NCBI RefSeq assembly: GCF_014694315.1
Contig: NZ_JAAOXD010000004.1
Coordinates: forward strand, 97,653-161,652
Reading direction: 5' to 3'
DNA from: Arthrobacter ipis
GTDB lineage: Bacteria; Actinomycetota; Actinomycetes; Actinomycetales; Micrococcaceae
DNA: 64,000 nucleotides
Each line of letters opens with the position of its first letter. Position 1 is the stretch's first letter. Positions 8,211 to 16,340 of this stretch are shown here, piece after piece. The translations under genes and the position numbers were made by a program. The notes beneath the pieces were generated by a model that did not search any database, was not told the origin of the DNA, and saw only the letters and a program-made list of their open reading frames with translations.

Positions 8211-8845
8211 TTGCCGTCCTCCTCTTTGGTGGGCCCAGCCCCGGCGAGGGTCGCGCGGTAGTCCGCCAGCCGCGCGTCGAACTCCTCGAGCCACTGGGCG
8301 TCCACGAACGCTTTCAGGATGCGCGCCACCTCGTACGTGCCGGGCTGGCCGCGGAGTCTGCGCAGGAAGCCGAGGTCCACCACCTTTTTGATGTCGGTGG
8401 CGAGCCGGTCCATGATCCGGGCCTCGTTGCTGGATTCGGGCAGGAAGACGGCCACCATGTCCGCGATGTCCTGCTCGGTCATGATGAGCCGGAGCTCGCT
8501 GCTGTTGGTGTCGAACTCCAGCATCCGGCCGCGCAAAAGGGCCAGTAGCAGACTGACGTGGAAGGTGAGCTGGCGCCGCGGGATCAGCCGGGGGAGCGTG
8601 CCGTCCGCGTCCTCGCGCGACTTCAGGAACGCGTACCCCTCGGATTCGTCCAGGATCAGGTCCAGGCCCAGCACAGAGACGTAGTCACGGACCTGGGAGG
8701 TCAGGCCCAGCAGCGACTGCCAGAGCTTCTCGTCCCCCTCGGCGTACAGCACGCCTTTGAAGAGCCGGGTGACGACGCCGGGAAGTTCCTCGGGCGTGCG
8801 GCTTTCCGTTTCCGCTGTGCTGGGGAAATTCGCTGCCGGATTCAT
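8207..8845 (-). CDS. jetB: Wadjet component JetB (DUF4194, MksE/MukE-like)
   Basis: A 212-aa protein of the DUF4194 family, the KITE/MukE-like accessory of the Wadjet SMC complex. Recognisable parts are RLFKGVLYAEGDEKLWQSLL near the N-terminus, RDYVSVLGLDLILDESEGYA, and a winged-helix-like C-terminal half ending in ADYRATLAGAGPTKEEDGK. ATG 8845 overlaps the jetA stop (ATGA), and its own TGA overlaps the jetC start. The position between jetA and jetC is the canonical type I order. Confidence 0.93.
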   Translation of the reverse strand: MNPAANFPSTAETESRTPEELPGVVTRLFKGVLYAEGDEKLWQSLLGLTSQVRDYVSVLGLDLILDESEGYAFLKSREDADGTLPRLIPRRQLTFHVSLLLALLRGRMLEFDTNSSELRLIMTEQDIADMVAVFLPESSNEARIMDRLATDIKKVVDLGFLRRLRGQPGTYEVARILKAFVDAQWLEEFDARLADYRATLAGAGPTKEEDGK

Positions 8846-10287
8846 GCGGGCCTTCCGAAGATGATCTGTTCGAGGGTGGCTTCGCGGAGGGTGCCGTCTT
8901 CCAGGTGCCAGGCTATGTGCTGCTCGGCCTCCGGGTTGATGGTGGCCCAGTCCGACTCCGTGGCCAGCTGGTAGTAGGCCACGATCTCCGCGAGCCCCTG
9001 TTCGACTGGGTGCTTCTTTGTGACTTCGGCGAGGGTGGCCTGCTCGGCCCCTTCTGCCAGCACGGCGTCGATGTTGGCCTTGAGGCGTTCCTTGTCCACG
9101 TGGAACTGGCTGAACAGGGCGCCGGCGTCCACGTCGGCGTCGTCGGCGGTTTCGATTTGGTCCTCCACCATGACCCGCCGGCTCGGCTCGTACAGCGGGC
9201 GTTCGAAGGGGAGGGTGATGTCCACGTGCGGGCCGCTTATTTCTATGAACTCCCCTGGCGGGGGCTGCTCCCTGGTGGCGAGGGCGCCGGACTCGACGCT
9301 GCGGATGAGCTGCATGATGCGCTTGTTCTCCAGGAACACCTTGTCATCGAGCAGCCGGCGCATCTGCTGGGACAGCTGGCGGACGGTGCCCTGGGTCTGC
9401 TCGACGGCGGGCAGCCAGTCCTGATGGAGGCTGGTGATGGCGTGCAGGTTGTCTGTTTGTGCGAGGGCCTCGATCTGGGTGGCGCGCTGGAGAAGCTCCT
9501 GCAGTTTCCTCCTCAACTCCGGCGACATGAGGTAGTCCCAGAAGCCCTGGAACGTCCGGCCCTGCAGGGAGCTGCTGATGTCCTGCTGGTTGGCGAAGAT
9601 CGATTCCAGCAGCTCGCCCTGCGTGCCGTCCCAGGTGGCGATCTGCTCGCGGACCTGGCGGTCCAGCTTGCGGAAGTTCTGTTCGACCTCACGGAAGTCC
9701 GAGAGGAGGTCCTTGGCCAGTGCTTGCAGCTGTTGGAAGTGATCCAGCGCCTCGGGGGCCGTCATGACCCGGATGTTGCCGTCGCGGATGCGCTGCATTT
9801 CGGCGTCGATGCTTTCTCTTTGTTTTTGGAGTTCGTTCAGGCGTACTTCGGGGTCCGTCTCGGACTGCTGGACCAGCCGCTCGAGGACCGCGAAGATGCT
9901 GGTGAGCCGCGACTGGGTGGCGACGAAGTCCCGGCCGCGCAGGCTCTCCACCCAGCGGACCACGTCCTCGGCCGCGGCGGTGAGGTCGTAGCGCGGCTCG
10001 TCCTGGCCCTGGATGTAGTACTTACGCAGCCAGGCTCTCTCCGGCGCGGCCCAGTCGTCCAGGTATTCGGCCGCCTGGCGGGGGAACTTGTCCTCACCGT
10101 GGGCGTCCCGCAGGCCGAAGAGGACGTCGTCGAGGCTGTCGATGAGCTGCTGCCGGCCGAGGTTTCTTTGGTTGGGCCCCGTGAAGGCGGCCATGAAGAA
10201 CGAGATGGCGAGCGGGGCGTTCTGGGCGCGCAGCAGGGACCAGCCTGCATGGTTCTCACGCAGCGCGTTGATTGCGTAGTAGTCCAT
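8842..10287 (-). CDS. jetA: Wadjet component JetA (DUF3375, kleisin-like)
   Basis: A DUF3375 protein, the kleisin/MukF-like subunit that bridges the SMC heads. From ATG 10287 the product is 481 aa, starting MDYYAINALRENHAGWSLLR, the usual DUF3375 N-terminus; a ribosome site (AAGGAC) precedes it. An upstream GTG/ATG extension to 10359 is less likely. The middle is strongly helical and coiled-coil (LNELQKQRESIDAEMQRIRD). First gene of the jetABCD operon, all genes overlapping by 4 to 8 bp. The promoter should lie between 10288 and the palindrome copy at 10384. Confidence 0.93.
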   Translation of the reverse strand: MDYYAINALRENHAGWSLLRAQNAPLAISFFMAAFTGPNQRNLGRQQLIDSLDDVLFGLRDAHGEDKFPRQAAEYLDDWAAPERAWLRKYYIQGQDEPRYDLTAAAEDVVRWVESLRGRDFVATQSRLTSIFAVLERLVQQSETDPEVRLNELQKQRESIDAEMQRIRDGNIRVMTAPEALDHFQQLQALAKDLLSDFREVEQNFRKLDRQVREQIATWDGTQGELLESIFANQQDISSSLQGRTFQGFWDYLMSPELRRKLQELLQRATQIEALAQTDNLHAITSLHQDWLPAVEQTQGTVRQLSQQMRRLLDDKVFLENKRIMQLIRSVESGALATREQPPPGEFIEISGPHVDITLPFERPLYEPSRRVMVEDQIETADDADVDAGALFSQFHVDKERLKANIDAVLAEGAEQATLAEVTKKHPVEQGLAEIVAYYQLATESDWATINPEAEQHIAWHLEDGTLREATLEQIIFGRPA

Positions 10288-10383
10288 CGTGTCCTTCGTG
10301 CGGCGGCTCACACCCACTCTAAATGCCGCCACGGACATCCACTGTGGAGGACGAGTCACACCCGCCGTCTAAGAAACGAAAAT

Positions 10384-10452
10384 CCATCCCGAGTTTTTGT
10401 CCAGATAATGGCCGCTGCGAGACCTCCGGGAGCCATTATCTGGACAAAGACT
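10384..10452. repeat. Dispersed imperfect palindrome, copy 2
   Basis: Arms 10391-10412 and 10432-10452, with one mismatch, enclose a 19-nt spacer. Arms and flanks match copy 1 at 2803-2873, including the preceding TCCATYCCG. It lies just upstream of jetA, so the two copies bracket the mazEF-like pair and jetABCD. Confidence 0.85.
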
Positions 10453-10494
10453 TTGCAAAAGTACCGTTTGCTGGCGTGCCTCACCAGGCAATGG

Positions 10495-10736
10495 CTATGT
10501 TCCAGGTGACAGCCCAGCAAGCCCTGCGTCCCTTGCAGCCGTCAGCAGTTCGACGTCGTAGGCGATCACGTGATCGGCCTGCAACCGGATAGCAGTCGGT
10601 GTACAAGAGTATGGAGGCGACCAGTGTGGCGCCTTCATGAGCCGTTGTGACTATATATTCGGCTACTGCGCCAGACTCGGGTTCCTCCACCACCAGCTTG
10701 AGAGCTGCGTGCGGACGTATCTACATAAATGATCAA
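10495..10736 (-). pseudogene. VapC-type PIN-domain toxin, broken by frameshift and internal deletion
   Basis: The remnant starts at TTG 10736, overlapping the antitoxin stop by 4 bp (TTGA), and reads LIIYVDTSA, a normal VapC start with the first PIN Asp. A tandem CGCACGCA then shifts the frame; the next frame continues LKLVVEEPESGAVAEYI and AHEGATLVASILLYT. From there the sequence jumps, in a third frame, to TAIRLQADHVIAYDVELLTA and stops at TAG 10497-10495. About 50 residues of the PIN core, normally carrying later acidic catalytic residues, are missing. The toxin should be inactive. The 4-bp duplication and deletion are seen directly; the intact ancestor is inferred from the family. Confidence 0.8.
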
Positions 10737-10999
10737 CGGCCGCGGCGCAGGTCGGACAGAATTTCGGCGGTACTGGCACCAGATTGAACGCGCGCCAGGA
10801 TCTGGAAATCGACACGTTTGCGCTCGCTCGGCGCACGCTCCCGGCCAGAAGCAGGCGCTCGAAAGGGGAAGCGGCAGGGGGGAATCAATGTCGCTGCCAC
10901 TTCGCCGTTGTTAGTGACGTCGATCGTTTCGCCGTTCTTAACTCGCTCGAGAATCTTGTTGCTCTGATTGCGAAGCTCGCGATGGGGGATAGTGGTCAT
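10733..10999 (-). CDS. Phd/YefM-type antitoxin (partner of broken VapC)
   Basis: An 88-aa antitoxin from ATG 10999, with a strong GGAGG site 7 bp upstream. MTTIPHRELRNQSNKILERV and NGETIDVTNNGEVAATLIPP are the classic Phd/YefM DNA-binding fold. The C-terminal part (VDFQILARVQSGASTAEILS) would bind the toxin. Its stop overlaps the start of a decayed VapC, so this appears to be an orphan antitoxin that may persist as an anti-addiction gene or autoregulator. An inverted repeat at 11002-11027 covers its ribosome site. Confidence 0.85.
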   Translation of the reverse strand: MTTIPHRELRNQSNKILERVKNGETIDVTNNGEVAATLIPPCRFPFRAPASGRERAPSERKRVDFQILARVQSGASTAEILSDLRRGR

Positions 11000-11303
11000 G
11001 AGTTGCCTCCGTAGCAATCGGAGCAACCAGAACCGTGCTGAGCGGTGTCAGTCCAGGGGCCGTGCCGACCTTGTTGTTGCAGGAGAAGTGAGGCGTACAG
11101 CGCTCAAGCGCGACCGCGGGCAGGACGCCGTCGAACATTTGGCTGAATACCCCGGTCACGGTAGTGGCCCGTGGGCTAACCGCGGGTTTCAGGGTATTCG
11201 ACCTGACCGCGAAGAAAGCGGCGGCGAAGATCCAGACAGTCAAGCCGACCATGGCCAGCCGGAGCGATTGACGGGTCCAACAGGTGCGCTTCAGATCCAA
11301 CAT
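10938..11303 (-). CDS. Hypothetical small membrane-anchored protein, doubtful
   Basis: A frame of 121 aa from ATG 11303, preceded by a GGGGAGAG ribosome-site candidate. It has one hydrophobic helix near the N-terminus (LRLAMVGLTVWIFAAAFFAV) after a basic stretch, then an extracytoplasmic-like tail with two cysteines. It overlaps the antitoxin start by 62 bp on the same strand, which argues that the tail at least is not original. I do not recognise the family; it may be a remnant or a chance frame. Confidence 0.3.
   Translation of the reverse strand: MLDLKRTCWTRQSLRLAMVGLTVWIFAAAFFAVRSNTLKPAVSPRATTVTGVFSQMFDGVLPAVALERCTPHFSCNNKVGTAPGLTPLSTVLVAPIATEATHDHYPPSRASQSEQQDSRAS
11002..11027. promoter_or_regulatory. 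Inverted repeat over the antitoxin ribosome site
   Basis: GTTGCCTCCG (11002-11011) and CGGAGCAAC (11019-11027) pair with one bulge. The left arm contains the GGAGG of the Phd-type gene. It is a candidate autoregulatory operator or a hairpin hiding the ribosome site. Confidence 0.4.
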
Positions 11304-11394
11304 GTGGTCTCTCCCCAATAAGACTCCGCCGACGTGATTTTAGGCGATGTCCTGCTCACTGAGGGAGATCGTGCTTCGGTTTCGGCAGAGGCTT

Positions 11395-11450
11395 GGTTTC
11401 GACAAGCTCAACCAGCGGGGATGGGTTTCGACGGGCTCAACCAGCGGGGC
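11395..11450. repeat. Two tandem copies of the 3'-end dispersed repeat
   Basis: Copies at 11395-11420 and 11423-11450 share GGTTTCGAC, then AGCTCAACCAGCGGGG or GGCTCAACCAGCGGGG. They lie about 100 bp beyond the kdgK stop. Confidence 0.85.
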
Positions 11451-11452
11451 GT

Positions 11453-11527
11453 GGAGCTGGTCCAGGATCCGGAAACGCCGCTTTGGTGAGATGTCCGACG
11501 GCGGCCAGCACGCCGCCGTCGTCCGTC
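11453..11527 (-). pseudogene. Collapsed fragment matching jetC and jetD
   Basis: On the plus strand, 11476-11527 matches 5868-5919 (inside jetC) at 49 of 52 positions, and 11453-11474 matches 3742-3763 (inside jetD) at 20 of 22. Read on the minus strand, the JetC-like piece (TDDGGVLAAVGHLTKAA) comes first and the JetD-like piece (FRILDQL) second, the operon order, though in different frames. The simplest explanation is the remains of a second jetCD copy after a large deletion. Confidence 0.65.
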
Positions 11528-11546
11528 GAACGATGAATCGCATGGC

Positions 11547-12503
11547 TTACCGGGCTACGGGGTCTTTCGACTCCAGGAGCCCGAGTTCGGCTCGGCGCGG
11601 CATGCCTTCCCAATCACCCGGTACCTGGCAGGCGAAGGCTCCCGTGCGCACAGCCGTCCTCAAGCGCTGTTCCAGGCTCTCTCCAGCCAGGAACTCGGCG
11701 ATGTAGCCCGCAACGAAAGCATCCCCGGCTCCGACCGTGTCCACCGCGTTGACCGGCACGGCCGCCTGGGTGAGCTGGGCACCGTCGGCGACTGCCACGG
11801 CGCCCAGTGGCCCGAGTTTCACGACGGCGTGCCGCGGGCCCACGGCTGTCAGCTGGTGCGCCAGTTCCAGCGGCGCGTGCGGTTGCGATCTGTCCAGCCC
11901 CAAGGCGATCATCGCTTCGTCATCGCCGGCGAAGACCAGATCCACCTGCGGGAGCAGTTTCCGGTACAGCTCGCGGGCCTCTTCGGGGGACCAGAGGGCG
12001 GCACGGTAGTTCAGGTCCAGTGACACCAGGGTTCCGGCGTCGCGCGCTACGGCTATGGCATGGTCCGCCGCCGCCGCCGCTGAGGCCGACAGGGCAGGCG
12101 TGATCCCGGTCAGGTGCAGGAGCCGGGCTTCGCGGATCTGCTTCGCCGGGACGTCCTGCGGTTCAAGGCGGGAGCCGGCACTCCCCGACCGGTAGTACCA
12201 CACCTTGAGCTGTTCGGAGGTGCGCCGTTCTTTGATCATCAGCCCGGTGGGAGCCTGGGGGTCCACGATGCCGTGGACGTCGATGCCCTCGGCGCGCAAT
12301 TCGCGGAGCACCAGCTCGCCCATGCTGTCGCCGCCCACCCTCCCGGCCCAGGTCACTGCTACGCCCAGCCGGGACAGGGCGATGGCGAAGTTGCTCTCTG
12401 CTCCGCCCATTCCGAGGCTTAGCGAGCGTGTGTGTGCCAAGGGACCGGGAGTGTCGGCCTTCATCAGCCCCATCGTTTCTCCCATGGTGACCACCTCGCT
12501 CAT
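11547..12503 (-). CDS. kdgK: 2-keto-3-deoxygluconate kinase (PfkB family)
   Basis: Phosphorylates KDG to KDPG with ATP. The 318-aa product has the PfkB substrate-side motif GGAESNFAIALSRLG near residue 32 and the C-terminal anion-hole/catalytic motif DTVGAGDAFVAGY. ATG 12503 overlaps the aldolase stop (ATGA). It is the last gene of the minus-strand arm uxaC - symporter - kdgA - kdgK, and the next gene downstream in the pathway after altronate dehydratase. KDG rather than another sugar acid is inferred from the operon. Confidence 0.9.
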   Translation of the reverse strand: MSEVVTMGETMGLMKADTPGPLAHTRSLSLGMGGAESNFAIALSRLGVAVTWAGRVGGDSMGELVLRELRAEGIDVHGIVDPQAPTGLMIKERRTSEQLKVWYYRSGSAGSRLEPQDVPAKQIREARLLHLTGITPALSASAAAAADHAIAVARDAGTLVSLDLNYRAALWSPEEARELYRKLLPQVDLVFAGDDEAMIALGLDRSQPHAPLELAHQLTAVGPRHAVVKLGPLGAVAVADGAQLTQAAVPVNAVDTVGAGDAFVAGYIAEFLAGESLEQRLRTAVRTGAFACQVPGDWEGMPRRAELGLLESKDPVAR

Positions 12504-13165
12504 GCGTTGGCCATCCTGTTCTGGGCGAGGGCGACGAGGCGGGTGACCTCGGTGGCCCGCTCGGTGAGCGCGGTGAGGTCGCCGCCCTTGAAGGCATCGC
12601 CCAGGAGGGGCCCGCCCAGGCTCACGGCCAGGGCCCCGGCCTCGATCCATTTCGGCGCGTCCTGGATGGACACTCCGCCGGAGGGGATGATCGGCAGATC
12701 GGGGAAAGGTCCGCGCAGCTGCCCGATGTACCCGGGCCCCACCACAGAGGCGGGGAACAGCTTGACGGCCGTGGCTCCCAGGGACCACGCGGTGTGGATC
12801 TCCGTGGGCGAGTAGGCGCCGGGGAAGACGGGGACGCCGCGGTCGACGGCGGCACTGATCACCTCCGGCACCGTCACCGGGGTAACGAGGTAGTCAGCGC
12901 CGGCGTCGAGCGCCTGTTGGGCTTCGTGGAGGCCGACGACGGTGCCAACTCCGATTTCCGCGGACCCGGCGAACCGGGCCTTGAGTCCGGCGATCTCCTC
13001 GAAAACGCCCTCGGTGGTGAGTGTAAGTTCGATGGACCTGACGCCTCCGGCGATCAGTGCCTCGACAACCGGGGCGTACTCACGGGCGTGGGAGGTCCTC
13101 AGGACAGCGACCACCGGGTGTGCCAGCAGCGTTGCGGAGGGCTGTGAGCGGGGGACTGTCATCAT
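12500..13165 (-). CDS. eda: 2-dehydro-3-deoxy-phosphogluconate (KDPG) aldolase
   Basis: Cleaves KDPG to pyruvate and glyceraldehyde-3-phosphate. The 221-aa class I aldolase shows SIELTLTT (catalytic Glu region), the Schiff-base lysine in TAVKLFPAS, and IIPSGGVS phosphate binding. ATG 13165 overlaps the symporter stop by 4 bp and has AGGAG 5 bp upstream; the adjacent ATG 13162 is equally possible. It is slightly longer than E. coli Eda because of an N-terminal PRSQPSATLLAH extension. Co-translated with kdgK downstream. Confidence 0.93.
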   Translation of the reverse strand: MMTVPRSQPSATLLAHPVVAVLRTSHAREYAPVVEALIAGGVRSIELTLTTEGVFEEIAGLKARFAGSAEIGVGTVVGLHEAQQALDAGADYLVTPVTVPEVISAAVDRGVPVFPGAYSPTEIHTAWSLGATAVKLFPASVVGPGYIGQLRGPFPDLPIIPSGGVSIQDAPKWIEAGALAVSLGGPLLGDAFKGGDLTALTERATEVTRLVALAQNRMANA

Positions 13166-14616
13166 GGTTTCTCCTGGGTGGTGGGGTTCGATTCGGTGCC
13201 GGCCTGGGGGCTCCGTTCCAAGGGGGCCGGAGTCCCTTCCCGTGCGTGCGTCTCGAGGACAAGCTCTCCCACCTTCTTGTCCGTCAGGGGATAAAGCATG
13301 CCGAGCACAATAGCGGCCGCGGCCAGCGCCAGGCAGGGATAGAGGGTCTGCAGGCCCTTCATTCCGGCCAGTACCTCCGGGGCCTGCGCCACGTTGGGTA
13401 CGTAGCCGATGGCGCTCAGTCCGAACCCGGCGAGGCCGCCGGCAACAGACTGGGCGATCTTGCGGGAGAAGTTGAACATGGAGTAGGTGATGCCTTCGCG
13501 GCGAACTCCGGTGCGCCAGTGGCCGAAGTCGATGACGTCGCAGACCAGCGCCCAGGTGATGCCGTTGGGCAGGGCCACCCCAATGAAGGAGAGGCTGAAC
13601 AGGACGGTGAAGAGCACCGGGTTGGTCGGCAGCACGAAGTTCAGTCCGTCCGCGACGATGGCGAGCAGGAAGCCGCACAGGGCCGTACGCTTCTTGCCGA
13701 TGAGGCGTGTCAGCACAGGGATGAGCAGGATGCCGATGATCGAGGAGCCGATGCTGATCACGTTCACGTACGGCAGCAGCCGCACATCGCCCAGGTAGTA
13801 CTGCGTGAAGTAGACGATCATGGACGTCTTCACGTTGTAAGCCGAGATCGAAAAGATCGTCATGACGACCAGGACCAGCAGGGGCCGATTGGTGACGATG
13901 GTGGTGACGAAGCTCCGGACAGTCAGCTTCTCGCGGGAACGGACCACGGGGACGGCCTCCCGGGTGTACCTGAACGTGGCGAAGAAGCAGAGTACGCCCA
14001 CCACCGCCATGGTCCCGGCGGCGACGGCGTAGCCCACCCGGTCGGAACCGAAGGCCAGCACAATCGGCATGAACGCGACGCCGGTGACCAGCAGGGCTGT
14101 GACAGAGCCGGCCTGGCGGAAGGAGGCGAGCTTGGCCCGTTCGATGGGTTCCTGGGTCATCACCGAGGCCAGCGAGCCGTAGGGGATGTTGGTGAACGAG
14201 TACAACACGCCCCACGCCATGTAGGAGACGTACGCGTAGACCAGGTTCACGCCCTCGGACTGGCCGGGGGTGAGGAAGGTAAAGACCGTCAGCACTGCCA
14301 GCGCAATGGACGAGTAGAACATGACCCCCCGGAAGCGGCCGAAGCGGCCCACATTGCGCCGTCCGTCGATCACCGTGCCGGCGAGCGGGTCCATGAACGC
14401 GTCGAAAAGCTTCGTGATGACGAAGACGGAGGCGGCGGCTGCGGGCGGCAATCCCGCCACATCCGTGTAGAACTTCAGCAGGTAGGCCTGGCCGAGGTCG
14501 AACATGAAGCCGTTGCCCAGATCGCCCATGCCGTAGGCGATCTTCTCTTTCAGTGACACAATGCCACTTGTTTTCGTCGCCCGGGAACTGGTGGGCGTGG
14601 TGATTTTGTTGGCCAT
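13162..14616 (-). CDS. GPH-family sugar:cation symporter (MFS), probable hexuronate importer
   Basis: A 484-aa inner-membrane protein with about 12 hydrophobic helices and the glycoside-pentoside-hexuronide signature KIAYGMGDLGNGFMFDLGQ near the N-terminus plus FDAFMDPLAG. ATG 14616 has an AAGGAG site 7 bp upstream; a TTG-type extension to 14634 is less likely. It lies between uxaC and the KDPG aldolase, overlapping the latter, so it most likely imports glucuronate or galacturonate with H+ or Na+. The substrate is inferred from position, not from sequence. Confidence 0.87.
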   Translation of the reverse strand: MANKITTPTSSRATKTSGIVSLKEKIAYGMGDLGNGFMFDLGQAYLLKFYTDVAGLPPAAAASVFVITKLFDAFMDPLAGTVIDGRRNVGRFGRFRGVMFYSSIALAVLTVFTFLTPGQSEGVNLVYAYVSYMAWGVLYSFTNIPYGSLASVMTQEPIERAKLASFRQAGSVTALLVTGVAFMPIVLAFGSDRVGYAVAAGTMAVVGVLCFFATFRYTREAVPVVRSREKLTVRSFVTTIVTNRPLLVLVVMTIFSISAYNVKTSMIVYFTQYYLGDVRLLPYVNVISIGSSIIGILLIPVLTRLIGKKRTALCGFLLAIVADGLNFVLPTNPVLFTVLFSLSFIGVALPNGITWALVCDVIDFGHWRTGVRREGITYSMFNFSRKIAQSVAGGLAGFGLSAIGYVPNVAQAPEVLAGMKGLQTLYPCLALAAAAIVLGMLYPLTDKKVGELVLETHAREGTPAPLERSPQAGTESNPTTQEKP

Positions 14617-14666
14617 CGGGGTGCTCCTTTGCATCCAGGCAGATTAGGGGTCAACCAAATTAAGGG

Positions 14667-16136
14667 TCAGGCGGAACGCCGGGAGTAGGCGGTTTTCGGG
14701 AGGTTGTAGGCGAGATCGACGGCGGTTTCGACGGCCTCGTCCTGGCTGAGCCGGTGCTCAAGGACCAGGCGGGCCAGGAAGCCGGCGTCGATGCGGCGAA
14801 ACAGGTCGTGGCGGGCGGGAATCGAGGCGAAGGCGCGCGTGTCGTCGACGAAGCCGGAGGTGTTGTAGAAACCAGCCGTCTCGGTCGCGGACTCGCGGAA
14901 ACGCCGCATGCCCTCCGGGGAGTCGAGGAACCACCAGGGAGCACCCAACCGGAGCGACGGATAGGCGCCGGCGAGGGGGGCGAGTTCGCGACTGTAAAGA
15001 GTCTCGTCGACAGTGAAGAGGATGGCGCGGAACCTCGGATCGTGGCCGTAGCGCTCCAGCAGCGGCTGCATTGAACGGGTGAACTCGGTGGCCACCGGGA
15101 TATCGAAGCCCTTGTCCTGGCCGTGGCGCTCGAAAACTCCCTTGTGGTGATCGCGCAGAACACCGGGATGGATTTGCATGACCAGCCCGTCTTCGCAGGC
15201 CATGCCCGCGGTGACGAAAAGCATGTGTGCGGCGAAGGCCTGCGCCTCCGCCGGGCTGACCGTGCCGCCCAGGGCGCGGGAGTACAGTTCTGCGGCCGCG
15301 GACTCCGTCATGGGTGTGGTGTCGGCGCTCAGGTGGCCATGGTCGGTAGCCAGCCCGCCGGCGGCAACGAAGGCGCGGCGGCGCTCTCTCAGCGCGTCGA
15401 GGAACCCGGAATAGGTGGAGGTGTCCACGGTTGAGACCTCTGCCAGTTTGGCGACCTCAGCCCGCCACCCCGCGCGGTCAGGATGGAACACGGCGTCCGG
15501 GCGGAATGTCGGTATGATCCGCTCGCCCAGGCCCTGCTTGGCCAGCTGTGTGTGGTGGCGCAGGTCGCTGGTTGCAGGGTCGGTGGTGGAAATCAGCTCA
15601 ATCGAAAACCGGTCCAGCAGTTGCCGGGGCCGGAAGTCCGGCTCCGCAATGCGCGATGCGATCTGATCGTAGATCGCATCGGCAGTCTCGGCGCTGGGCA
15701 TGAGGTCAACCCCGAAGACCTCGACAAGCTCATGCTCCATCCAGTAGCGCGACGGCGTGCCGCGGAACAGCTTCCAGTTTTGGCAGAACCTCCGCCAGAT
15801 GGCCCGCGAGTCAGTCTCGACGGGACCGCCGTCGATCCTCGGCACGCCCAGGGACTCAGGAGCAATTCCTTGGGACACCATCATGCGGGTCACGTAGTGG
15901 TCGGGGACCACCAGGAGCTGGGCCGGGTCCGCGAAAGGCTCGTTCACGGCGAAAACGTCCGCCTCGACGTGCCCGTGCATGCAGATGAGCGGCAACTGCG
16001 CAGTCTGCTCGTAGATCTCGCGTGCCACGGCGCGCTGGCGCTCATCTGCTGGAAGCGCACGGTCCGGATGCAGTTCCAGGCGGCGTTCGCCAACTGAGGG
16101 TACGCGGTCAAGATTCAGGAGGGTGGATGCAGACAT
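14667..16136 (-). CDS. uxaC: Glucuronate/galacturonate isomerase
   Basis: Converts galacturonate to tagaturonate and glucuronate to fructuronate. The 489-aa product carries the uronate isomerase metal-site motif LICMHGHVEADVFA near residue 50 and the typical WRRFCQNWKLFRGTPSRYW block. ATG 16136 follows GAGAGA; TTG 16151 is the alternative. First gene of the minus-strand arm, divergent from the LacI regulator, with an operator-like site in between. With uxaB and uxaA on the other arm, the galacturonate branch is complete; no uxuA or uxuB for the glucuronate branch is present here. Confidence 0.93.
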   Translation of the reverse strand: MSASTLLNLDRVPSVGERRLELHPDRALPADERQRAVAREIYEQTAQLPLICMHGHVEADVFAVNEPFADPAQLLVVPDHYVTRMMVSQGIAPESLGVPRIDGGPVETDSRAIWRRFCQNWKLFRGTPSRYWMEHELVEVFGVDLMPSAETADAIYDQIASRIAEPDFRPRQLLDRFSIELISTTDPATSDLRHHTQLAKQGLGERIIPTFRPDAVFHPDRAGWRAEVAKLAEVSTVDTSTYSGFLDALRERRRAFVAAGGLATDHGHLSADTTPMTESAAAELYSRALGGTVSPAEAQAFAAHMLFVTAGMACEDGLVMQIHPGVLRDHHKGVFERHGQDKGFDIPVATEFTRSMQPLLERYGHDPRFRAILFTVDETLYSRELAPLAGAYPSLRLGAPWWFLDSPEGMRRFRESATETAGFYNTSGFVDDTRAFASIPARHDLFRRIDAGFLARLVLEHRLSQDEAVETAVDLAYNLPKTAYSRRSA

Positions 16137-16198
16137 CAATGTCTCTCTCAATTTTGGAGGGGTTTGGAAGCCAGTTCCGAGGGGGTGGGGAGCTCGCT

Positions 16199-16217
16199 AT
16201 GAAAACGTTATTATCAA
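16199..16217. promoter_or_regulatory. LacI-type operator candidate, uxaC-lacI intergenic region
   Basis: TGAAAACGTTATTATCA at 16200-16216 shares the TGAAAACG half with the two palindromes at 17488 and 17511 but its right half is degenerate. It is 63 bp upstream of uxaC and could serve the LacI gene as well. Confidence 0.45.
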
Positions 16218-16340
16218 TGTAGCGCGGAGACAAGCTGAGACCAAGAGAGACCAAGCTCATATCTTCAGAAACTTTGGCGGGAAGGGAACTTCATGACTCC
16301 GGGGATAAAATCCGTAACAAAGCCACCGGGAGGTGAACCC

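Noticed and set aside
7176..8261. Long plus-strand frame antisense to the jetC start
   Set aside because: Low-complexity shadow of jetC; no ribosome site or motif.
8905..10509. Plus-strand frame antisense to jetA
   Set aside because: Shadow of jetA; composition typical of GC-driven antisense frames.
11340..11543. Minus-strand 67-codon frame
   Set aside because: It is a composite of repeat translation and the JetC/JetD scar, not a gene.
13057..14556. Plus-strand frame of about 500 codons antisense to the GPH symporter
   Set aside because: His/Asp/Gly-rich shadow of a membrane protein; the symporter motifs are clear on the other strand.
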